Below, piece after piece: positions 26,650 through 32,037 of a stretch of DNA of 32,037 bases (position 1 is the first letter of the stretch; the number at the start of each line of letters is the position of its first letter). The notes beneath the pieces were generated by a model, which was not told the origin of the DNA, made no database searches, and saw nothing but the letters and a program-made list of their open reading frames with translations. The stretch comes from Acidimicrobiales bacterium (GTDB taxonomy: Bacteria > Actinomycetota > Acidimicrobiia > Acidimicrobiales > JAUJNH01). A program made the position numbers and the translations under genes. Location of the stretch: NCBI GenBank assembly GCA_030448245.1, contig JAUJNH010000001.1, forward strand, positions 318,034-350,070. The letters run 5' to 3'.

Positions 26650-27532
26650 TCAGCCCGGCGGAGATGGGACGGCGAAACGGACCGCCGCCTGCTTCACCCG
26701 AACCTTCAGCTTCTTGACCTTCGGACGGGTGCTGCCGTCGAGCTCGTACGGCGTCGGCCGGTCGAACCACACCCTCACCTTGCGCCCTCTAGTGGTCTGG
26801 GTGAGGGACGAGCTCTCCACCGAGCCGAGCACGAGGCGGCCCACCACCCTCGCCCACTCCAGACACGTGCCGGCCGTCACCACCCCTACCTCCAGCAGCC
26901 CGTCGGTCGGGTCGGCGTCGGGGAAGGCGACCAGGCCGCCGGTGAGCGTGCCCATAGACCCGAACAGCAGGCAGCCGGCCCGGCCCTCGAACCAGCGGTC
27001 CCCGTCGACCTCGACCTTCACCTCCATCGGCTCCTGACCGGTGCCCCGGACGCCGCTTATGACGTAGGCCAGGCGGCCGAACCGGTCCTTCAGCTTCCCG
27101 TCGGCGTCCCGGATCATCACGGCGTCGAGCCCCGCCCCGGCCATCACCGCGAACCGCTCGCCGTTGATCACCCCCACGTCGAGGTCCCGTCGCGCCCCAT
27201 GGAGGGCGACGTCCAGCGCCCCTCGAGGTCGATCGGGATGCCCAGGTTGTGGGCCAGGAGGTTGGCCGTGCCCGCCGGCAGGATCCCCAGGGTGACCCCG
27301 AACCGGCGGTCGCGTCGACCACCCGCTGCACCGTCCCGTCGCCGCCCCAGACGAGGATGAGGTCGACGCCGGCCTCCAGGCAGCGCTTGGCGGCCTTTGT
27401 CGCCTTCCGGCTCTTCGCCACCTCGTGCCACAGGACGTCGCTCCCCACCTCGGCGTCGAGCCGGCGGCGCAGCTCGGCCAGCCCGTCGCCGAACGTCTTG
27501 CGCCCGTGAGCGATGACCGCGACAGAGGCCAC
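26650..27532 (-). pseudogene. Diacylglycerol/lipid kinase family protein (YegS/DgkB type), two frameshifts
   Basis: The N-terminal part starts at the GTG at 27532 and contains LILVWGGDGTVQRVVDA, the GGDGT nucleotide-binding loop of lipid kinases. After a shift near 27310 the next frame gives GILPAGTANLLAHNLGIP, the second kinase box, and after another near 27230 the third frame gives LDVGVINGERFAVMAGAGLDA and the whole C-terminal beta domain to 26650. Restored length is about 294 residues, normal for the family, which phosphorylates diacylglycerol or sphingoid-like lipids. No other damage is present, so sequencing error is a good explanation. The start overlaps no gene; the hydrolase remnant ends 3 bp upstream. 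Confidence 0.78.
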
Positions 27533-27535
27533 CGG

Positions 27536-27840
27536 TCAGAGACCGCGGTGGTCGAGTGACCGCCGGATGCCGTCCAGAACCTCGACCTGCTCGGGCTGGT
27601 TGAGGATCCCGTGGCAGCAGGCGGGGAGCTCGCTGAGCGCGCACCACGTCGGGCGGTGCGGCGGAGGCGGCGCTGCCGGCGGGGGAGACGCAGCGGTCGG
27701 CGCCGGCCCACAGGAGCAGCGTCGGCACCGTCCACGACTGGCTACGACCGTGCACCAACTCGCCGGCGTCGAGGAGGAACCGCACCAGCCTTGCCGTCAC
27801 CTTGTTGTGCACCAGCGGGTTGTCTCCCTCCTTGAGTGGA
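27536..27840 (-). pseudogene. C-terminal fragment of an alpha/beta hydrolase (serine aminopeptidase S33/lysophospholipase type)
   Basis: The minus strand encodes the last hundred or so residues of an S33-type hydrolase: NPLVHNKVTARLVRFLLDAG, then VPTLLLWAGADRCVSPAGSAA with the catalytic Asp, and after a shift near 27645 ELPACCHGILNQPEQ with the catalytic His. The half with the GxSxG nucleophile is absent; upstream of about 27840 the sequence is unrelated. It was probably in one operon with the lipid kinase, whose start lies 3 bp after its stop. Non-functional as it stands. Confidence 0.7.
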
Positions 27841-27957
27841 TGGTGTGTGCGTCGCGGGCTGCGGCTGTCTCCTCATCATGCACCGCCGGCCGGCCGGTAG
27901 CGGCACATCGCGTGCGCGCAGCAACGGTTCTACTGGCCAGACCACCGTTGGCCTTGT

Positions 27958-28229
27958 TCAGGCGAGCGGGAACGGCGGCTGCCACCACCACGGCCGGTCG
28001 TCGACGTCGATCTCGCTCACCCACTTGACCCACCAGAACCCCCGTCGGTTGGAGGCCACGACCGTCGAGGGCAAGCCGCTGTCCGCCGGGCACGGCTTCC
28101 CGGCCCGCCTGGTCGCCCTAGGACCAGCACCTTGGCATCACTTTGCTGGAACCGGCGGCTGTACCCCGTCACCGAGCGCACCACGACGCTGCCACCGACG
28201 GGAGCGCCGGAGGCGGCCAGCGCTAACAT
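27958..28229 (-). pseudogene. C-terminal remnant of a molybdopterin-dependent (sulfite-oxidase-like) oxidoreductase with an internal inversion
   Basis: Three adjoining pieces of one protein end are seen. On the minus strand, 28229 to about 28133 encodes GGSVVVRSVTGYSRRF, and about 28045 to the stop at 27958 encodes RRGFWWVKWVSEIDVDDRPW plus WWQPPFPLA. Between them, about 28046-28128, the expected middle piece (TTVEGKPLSAGHGFPARLVA) is present but on the plus strand. In the family the order is VTGYSRRF..., HGFPARLV..., RRGFWWVKW, so flipping the central ~80 bp restores a normal C-terminus. The rest of the enzyme, including the Mo-ligand Cys, is missing. Confidence 0.62.
28224..28229 (+). promoter_or_regulatory. 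Possible -10 element for the DUF1059-like gene
   Basis: TAACAT fits TANNNT; transcription would start near 28236 and give a leader of about 42 nt containing the AAGGAG Shine-Dalgarno at 28266-28271. Confidence 0.3.
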
Positions 28230-28277
28230 GGGTGCGGACTGACCTGCTCCACCGTCCACCGAGCCAAGGAGATTCTC

Positions 28278-28454
28278 ATGGCCTACCAGTTCGCCTGAAA
28301 AGACGCCGACCACTCCTGCCGTTGGCAGGGGAAAGCCGACACCGAAGAAGAACTGAAGAACGAGATGGTCGACCACTTCAACAAGAAGCACAAAGTAGCG
28401 GTCACCACGGACACCATCTGGAACTTCGCCCAAGGCGAGATCAAACAGACGTAG
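28278..28454 (+). CDS. DUF1059-like small protein with in-frame UGA at 28296-28298: candidate selenoprotein (Sec7)
   Basis: The ATG at 28278 has an optimal AAGGAG six bases upstream. The frame MAYQFA-UGA-KDADHSCRW runs on without other stops to the TAG at 28452-28454, 58 residues in all, the usual DUF1059 length. In that family a short F-x-C-K-D start, a second Cys about seven residues later, Trp two residues on, and an H-x4-H pair follow; here these are UGA7, Cys14, Trp16, His33 and His38. The UGA thus stands exactly at the first conserved Cys. A hairpin follows at SECIS distance (28313-28331), and the window encodes a proven type of selenoprotein, so Sec insertion is plausible. The alternative is a Cys codon mutated or misread to TGA. 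The codons are less G/C-biased at third positions (AAA, GAA, GTA) than neighbouring genes, suggesting acquisition. Function of DUF1059 is unknown. Confidence 0.6.
28313..28331 (+). promoter_or_regulatory. SECIS-like hairpin of the DUF1059-like gene
   Basis: CTCCTGCC (28313-28320) pairs over eight positions (one T-G) with GGCAGGGG (28324-28331) around a GTT loop. The stem starts 14 nt after the UGA and the loop 22 nt after it, inside the 16-37-nt range of bacterial SECIS elements, with a G first in the loop. Part of the stem follows from the encoded residues C-R-W-Q, and the loop lacks the GGUCU of the formate dehydrogenase element, so the call is tentative. Confidence 0.4.
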
Positions 28455-28765
28455 GGACGTGCTGGGCGGTCTGGTGTCGGTGATGCCGGGACCGCATTAG
28501 AACGCGTGATCCAACCCGTCATCGCCGCCCAGCCTATTTGCCGCCCGTGGAACTTTCGGTCGCCACCTCGATCTCATGACCCGCCAGCACGCGCGTTGGG
28601 GATGACAGGCCGTGGTTCAGCCTCACTCGTCGACGGCACGAGACGAGCGTTGCGCGGCTCTCGACGACCCCGGCATCAACTGCGGGTCCCACCAGTGCCG
28701 CGCCCCACGACGGCACCTCCTCCGCGCTCGGTGACGATCTCAGCTGGGACGGCCGCATCGGGACG
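28455..28765. other. No recognisable gene
   Basis: No frame on either strand shows family features. From 28580 the plus-strand frame of the next gene is open, with a Thr/Ser/Pro-rich stretch that could be the linker of an exported protein, but it has no start codon or signal peptide. Confidence 0.5.
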
Positions 28766-29128
28766 GTGCTCAAGCTGACCAAGCTGGTCGTCGCCGGCAC
28801 CTCGATGACGCTCTCGGTGGAGGCCGTCAACGGCTACACCGAGAAGATCAGCCTGAACTCGCGCGGCATCCGGCTAGCGCCGACGACCTGGGGAACCGCT
28901 ACAACTTCGTCAAGCCCGACCAGAACGCCAACCTGGAGATCCTGCCCGGCGCCACCCTCCGGGGGGGGGGGGGGGCTTCACCTTCCTCGGCGTCATCGAC
29001 GCCAAGGCCACTACCCTGCGGCTGCTGATCAACGTCTTCAACTCCGACGACACCGTCGACCTGGCCAACCGCTCCAACACCACCACCTCCCCCAGTTCCT
29101 CATCGACGCCATCCCCGTGCCGCGGTGA
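28766..29128 (+). pseudogene. DUF4352-like exported beta-sandwich protein, frameshifted, with a 15-G run
   Basis: Pieces of one immunoglobulin-like domain appear in three frames: LTKLVVAGTSMTLSVEAVNG with SLNSRGIRL, then DDLGNRYNFVKPDQNANLEI up to ATLR, then FTFLGVIDAKATTLRLLINV and SNTTTSPQFLIDAIPVPR before the TGA at 29126-29128. Each of the three frame changes (near 28880, within the G run at 28961-28975, and near 29094) equals the loss of one base. The order of strands recalls DUF4352-type domains of actinobacterial lipoproteins. The N-terminus with signal peptide is missing or out of frame; the GTG at 28766 is only the first in-frame start. It overlaps the OmpA-like gene by GTGA, so it was its operon partner. 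Confidence 0.55.
28961..28975 (+). repeat. Homopolymer run of 15 G within a coding region
   Basis: Fifteen consecutive G between CTCC and CTTCACC. Changing its length by one base switches the downstream frame on or off; in the present state the frame is off. Confidence 0.95.
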
Positions 29129-29769
29129 GGCGCCGGCCGGCGCTCGCCGCCGGGCTCCTCCTCAACCTGCTGGTCGGCTGCAGCTCCGACGGCTCCGACG
29201 CCGACAGGGTGGCAGCTTCCCCGCCCTCGACCACCACGTCGTCAACGACCGTCCGCTCCGAGATCGAGATCAACACCGACAGCGGGCCGGGCATCACCTC
29301 CCAAGTGCAGACCGGGGGCGGCGGGGCGAAGACGTCGGTGGAGATCCGGACCGAGCAGATCCTGTCCCAGCTCGGAGCCACGCCCACCGCCACAGGCACC
29401 GTCATCACGCTCGACGAGCGGGTGCTCTTCGATTTCGGCCGCGCCGACATCAAGCCCCAGTCGTCCACCTCGCTCGCCCAGATCGCCGAGGTGGTCAAGC
29501 TCAATGCCACCGCCCCCGTGCTGATCCGAGGCCACACCGACGCCATCGGCGACGACGCAACCAACGACGACCTGTCCCGACGCCGGGCCCAGGCCGTCCT
29601 CAGCCAGCTCGTCGACACCCACGGGATCAACCCGGCCCGCCTGCGGTCCGAGGGCGTGGGCAAGCGCCAACCCCTAGTCCCCAACACCCGCTCCGACGGC
29701 TCCGACGACCCCGGAGGGCGGGAGAAGAACCGGCGCGTGGAAGTGGTGCTCGAGGGTGTCCGCCGCTGA
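29125..29769 (+). CDS. OmpA-family lipoprotein (peptidoglycan-associated domain)
   Basis: A 214-residue protein with a signal peptide and a lipobox LVGC (Cys19), so it should be a lipoprotein. A Ser/Thr/Gly-rich linker to about residue 75 precedes an OmpA C-terminal domain: VLFDFGRADIKPQSSTSL, then IRGHTDAIGDDATNDDLSRRRA with the Asp and Arg residues that bind diaminopimelate, LRSEGVGKRQPL, and NRRVEVVLE. It would tether the envelope to peptidoglycan. The GTG start overlaps the stop of the preceding DUF4352-like gene. Undamaged, unlike its neighbour. Confidence 0.9.
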   Translation: MRRRPALAAGLLLNLLVGCSSDGSDADRVAASPPSTTTSSTTVRSEIEINTDSGPGITSQVQTGGGGAKTSVEIRTEQILSQLGATPTATGTVITLDERVLFDFGRADIKPQSSTSLAQIAEVVKLNATAPVLIRGHTDAIGDDATNDDLSRRRAQAVLSQLVDTHGINPARLRSEGVGKRQPLVPNTRSDGSDDPGGREKNRRVEVVLEGVRR

Positions 29770-29804
29770 CCACGAGGGCCCTGCGGCGGCTGAGGAGCTG
29801 GGCG

Positions 29805-29915
29805 GTGGGCGCCGCTGGTCGCAAGCCATGTTGAGGGCGTCGGCCACCAGCTCGGTGCGGAGGTGATCGGCCATGGAGTAGCCGACGACCCGCCGGGACT
29901 CGAGGTCGTTGGGCG
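29805..29915 (-). mobile_element. Remnant of an IS3-type transposase (DDE integrase-core fragment)
   Basis: On the minus strand about 35 residues match the middle of IS3-family OrfB: RRVVGYSMADHLRTELVADA, then LNMACDQRRPP. Neither the preceding nor the following DDE segments are seen, and no terminal inverted repeats were found. It is a short decayed insertion-sequence piece between the OmpA-like gene and the broken histidine kinase. Confidence 0.65.
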
Positions 29916-29947
29916 TGCGCCGGCCACCTAGGCGGTGGTCATGCCAA

Positions 29948-30029
29948 CCATCGAGGCTCCTGCAGCATCGAGTCTGGGCCGGGGCGGGGGACCTCGGTCC
30001 GGGCCAAGCTCCCCCTCGACAGCCGATGA
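29948..30029 (+). pseudogene. C-terminal remnant of a sensor histidine kinase
   Basis: The last 26 or so codons before the TGA at 30027-30029 read GSCSIESGPGRGTSVRAKLPL-DSR, the end of a HATPase domain with its G2 box (GRGT) and the final strand. The stop overlaps the response-regulator start as ATGA, the normal kinase-regulator coupling. Everything before about 29948 is missing, replaced by the IS3 fragment. Confidence 0.55.
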
Positions 30030-30691
30030 GCGGGCCGGCCCTGCGGGTGCTGCTCGCCGACGACCACCCGGTCTACCGGCTGGGCCTGCGGGCCCTCCTC
30101 GACTCGGTTGACGGCGTCGAGGTCGTCGGTGAGGCGGCCGACGGGCTGGAGGCGGTGGCCGCCGCCGCCGCCCTGAAGCCGGACGTGGTGGTGATGGACC
30201 TGCGGATGCCGCGGCTCGACGGCATCGGGGCCACCGAGCGGATCGTGACGGCCGACCCGGATGCCGCCGTCCTGCTCCTGACCTACACCGACGAGGACGA
30301 GCCGGTCATCGCTGCCCTGCAACGGGGCGCCCGCGGCTACGTGCTGAAGGAGGCCGGGCAGGAGGCGATCGTCCGGGCGATCCGCGACGTGGCCAGCGGC
30401 GAGATGATCTTCGGTGCCTCCATCGCCCGGCGGGTCGGCGCGTTCCTCACAGCCCTTGGCCCCCGTTCGCCGCGGCCCTTTCCCGACCTGAGCGGGCGGG
30501 AGTTCGAGATCCTCGAGCTGATGGCCCAGGGCTTGAACAACCAGCTGATCGCCCAGAAGCTCGGCGTCGGCGACAAGCGGGTGCGCAACTGCGTCACCCA
30601 GATCTACAACAAGCTGCGGGTCCAGGACCGGGGCCAGGCCATCATCCGGGCGCGGGAGGCGGGGCTGGGCCGGGACGGGTCGACCGGATGA
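30026..30691 (+). CDS. LuxR-family (NarL/FixJ type) response regulator
   Basis: A 221-residue regulator. The receiver domain (about 5-122) has Asp12-Asp13, the phosphoacceptor Asp58 in VVVMDLRMP and the conserved Lys in YVLKEAG. The C-terminal LuxR helix-turn-helix spans about 152-212 (LSGREFEILELMAQGLNNQLIAQKLG, then RVRNCVTQIYNKL). The start ATG at 30026 overlaps the remnant kinase stop. Its kinase is broken, so it may be silent or driven by another kinase. The stop overlaps the solute-binding protein gene by ATGA, so kinase, regulator and binding protein formed one operon, a layout of ligand-sensing three-component systems. Confidence 0.92.
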   Translation: MSGPALRVLLADDHPVYRLGLRALLDSVDGVEVVGEAADGLEAVAAAAALKPDVVVMDLRMPRLDGIGATERIVTADPDAAVLLLTYTDEDEPVIAALQRGARGYVLKEAGQEAIVRAIRDVASGEMIFGASIARRVGAFLTALGPRSPRPFPDLSGREFEILELMAQGLNNQLIAQKLGVGDKRVRNCVTQIYNKLRVQDRGQAIIRAREAGLGRDGSTG

Positions 30692-32013
30692 CCCGGCTCC
30701 GTCGGTCGACGGTGACGGCCCTCGTCGGGGCGATGGTCCTCATGGCGGCGTGCGGCAGCTCGAGCGGCACCATCGGCGGTGGGCGGCTGGCTGGCACCGA
30801 GATCACGTTCAGCATCTCGATCTCCGACGAGGAGCGTCCGGCCATCGAAGCCCTCCTGACCCGCTTCGAGAGGGCCACCAAGGCCACGGTCAACCTCGAG
30901 CTCCTGGGGCGCTTCCGCAGCCAGGTCGGCGCCCGGGTCAACCTCCTGACCTCGATCAGCTCGTCGCAGCTCGTCGAGCGCCTGCGCCGCGAGGTGGGCC
31001 AGGGATCACCCAGCATCCAGCTGTTCGCCCAGGACAACCTGGGCCTGAACGCCCTGGTCGACGAGGGGCTCGTCCAGGAGTTCTCCGGGGTCGCCGCCCC
31101 CGCAGGCGTCTCCCCCACCATGCTGCCGCCCACCTTTGGCGGCCGTCGGTACTACCTGCCCTTCCGGCCCAACGTCCGCCTGGCCTACCTCAACCGCGAC
31201 CGGTTCGCTGGCACAGGGCTGCCGCCACCGGCCACCGTCGACGAGCTGAGGGCGGCGGCGGCGCGGGTCAAGGAGATGACCGGTCGTCCCGCAGTGACGC
31301 TGTCCCTGGCCGAAGGCGACCCGGCGGCGGTCACCATCTCGGAGTGAATCGTGTCCTTCGGCGGCGACCCCCTGCTGCTGAACGACGAGGGCTCCCGGCA
31401 GGCCTTCCAGTTCCTCGGCGACCTGTGGCGCGACGGGCTGCTGGCCCGCGAGAGCCTCTTCGGCAAGTTCGACTCCGAGGTGGACAACCTCAGGACCGAG
31501 GCCGCCTGGCTGGCCCAGAACTGGCCGATCACCTCAGCCGAGCTCGCCAACGACGGGGTGCTCCCCCGCTTCCACGTCTACCCCGGGTGGAGGGGCCCGG
31601 TCCGCAGCGCCCACGTGGTCGGGGGTGACGTCCTCGGCATCCCGACCAGCGTCACCGGCAAGCAGCGGGAGGGGGCCGTGGCGCTGGCCACGTTCCTCAT
31701 GTCCAAGGAGGCCCAGGAGCACCTCGTCAGCAGCAACGCCTGGCCGTCGATCCGCGACGACGCCTACGGCAACGTCCCCGACGAGCAGGACGCCACGTTC
31801 GCAGCCATCCGGGAAGCGCTGCGCGACGCGTGGTTCCGGCCCAGTGTCTCCTACTGGCCCACGGTTACGGCGGCGATGAGTGAGGCGGTGAACCGGATCA
31901 TCCTGCAGTCCCAACCGGTCGACGCCGTGCTCGACGACCTCCACGCCAAGATCAGCGCAGACGCCCACCGCAGAGGAGCTCCCTACCCGCCACCGGGTCC
32001 CGGGCGGCCCTGA
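30688..32013 (+). pseudogene. Extracellular solute-binding lipoprotein (ABC family 1) interrupted by TGA at 31345-31347
   Basis: A 441-codon frame with one in-frame TGA at codon 220. The N-terminus has a lipobox MAAC (Cys22). The body is a family-1 solute-binding protein: EITFSISISDEERPAIEALL, PSIQLFAQDNLGLNALVDEG, RRYYLPFRPNVRLAYLNRD, and after the TGA IVSFGGDPLLLNDEGSRQAF, ALATFLMSKEAQEHLVSSNA. In this family the place of the stop (before x-x-S/A-FGGDP) is usually an aromatic residue, so a TGG-to-TGA change (or base-call error) is the simplest view; no SECIS-like hairpin follows. No permease genes are nearby before the edge of the window. ATGA coupling to the response regulator suggests a sensory role. 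Confidence 0.75.
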
Positions 32014-32037
32014 GGGCCAGCGAACCTCGAAAAGCCG

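Noticed and set aside
31345..31347. Selenocysteine at the UGA of the solute-binding protein
   Set aside because: The position is normally aromatic rather than Cys and no SECIS-like hairpin follows; nonsense mutation or base error is simpler.
1..32037. Genome-wide reassignment of UGA to Trp
   Set aside because: UGA ends most genes here (for example ctaD, qcrA, qcrC, ctaE overlaps with ATGA/GTGA), and TGG is used freely for Trp.
1..32037. CRISPR array
   Set aside because: No regularly spaced direct repeats were seen and no cas-like gene is present.

Overview
The window is very GC-rich with strong G/C at codon third positions. It carries a qcrCAB/ctaE cluster with a diheme QcrC, a small CtaF subunit, a mycothiol-type (maleylpyruvate isomerase family) protein, a DUF4333 protein and TANNNT-N6-GTG leaderless starts. 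Together these point to a chromosomal segment of an actinobacterium (Actinomycetota), plausibly a deep-branching soil lineage such as Acidimicrobiia or Thermoleophilia; the exact class cannot be fixed from the sequence alone.

Left part (1-16.1 kb), intact and dense. The tail of an unknown gene has its last codons tandemly duplicated (1-114). It is followed on the minus strand by a rhomboid protease, a CPBP-family membrane protease and an atypical SDR. Next comes a three-gene minus-strand formate dehydrogenase operon (2657-7748): alpha subunit, four-cluster Fe-S subunit and NrfD-type anchor, linked by 4-nt overlaps. The alpha subunit is a selenoprotein: its in-frame UGA (7179-7181) is followed after 12 nt by a hairpin with the GGUCU loop of the E. 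coli fdhF SECIS. Divergent from it runs ctaG-ctaE-qcrC-qcrA-qcrB, and convergent to that ctaC-ctaD-ctaF. The layout joins formate oxidation to menaquinone and then to a bc1-aa3 supercomplex. A membrane protein with a strong terminator closes this part.

Middle part (16.1-25.9 kb), accessory. It holds a truncated adenylate cyclase joined to a mycothiol-dependent-enzyme-like gene, an unknown secreted/membrane pair, a secreted M28 peptidase, a DUF4333 lipoprotein, a tyrosine recombinase and a DoxX-like protein. A compact module follows: ADP-ribosylglycohydrolase, a 35-aa membrane peptide, a tandem-HTH XRE regulator and an ImmA/IrrE-type HExxH protein, with GTGA overlaps at three of its junctions. 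Many genes here are broken by single-base losses at G/C runs, which looks more like sequencing error than gene decay.

Right part (25.9-32 kb), a field of fragments. There are C-terminal remnants of a heme peroxidase, an S33-type hydrolase, a molybdopterin oxidoreductase (with an apparent ~80-bp internal inversion), an IS3-type transposase and a histidine kinase, between a frameshifted lipid kinase, a DUF4352-like protein with a 15-G run, an OmpA-like lipoprotein, a response regulator and a solute-binding lipoprotein. In the middle lies the most interesting item: a 58-codon DUF1059-like gene (28278-28454) with a perfect Shine-Dalgarno and an in-frame UGA exactly where the family has its first conserved Cys, followed by an 8-bp hairpin at SECIS-compatible distance. 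Because the same window encodes a selenocysteine enzyme, this is a candidate undescribed selenoprotein.
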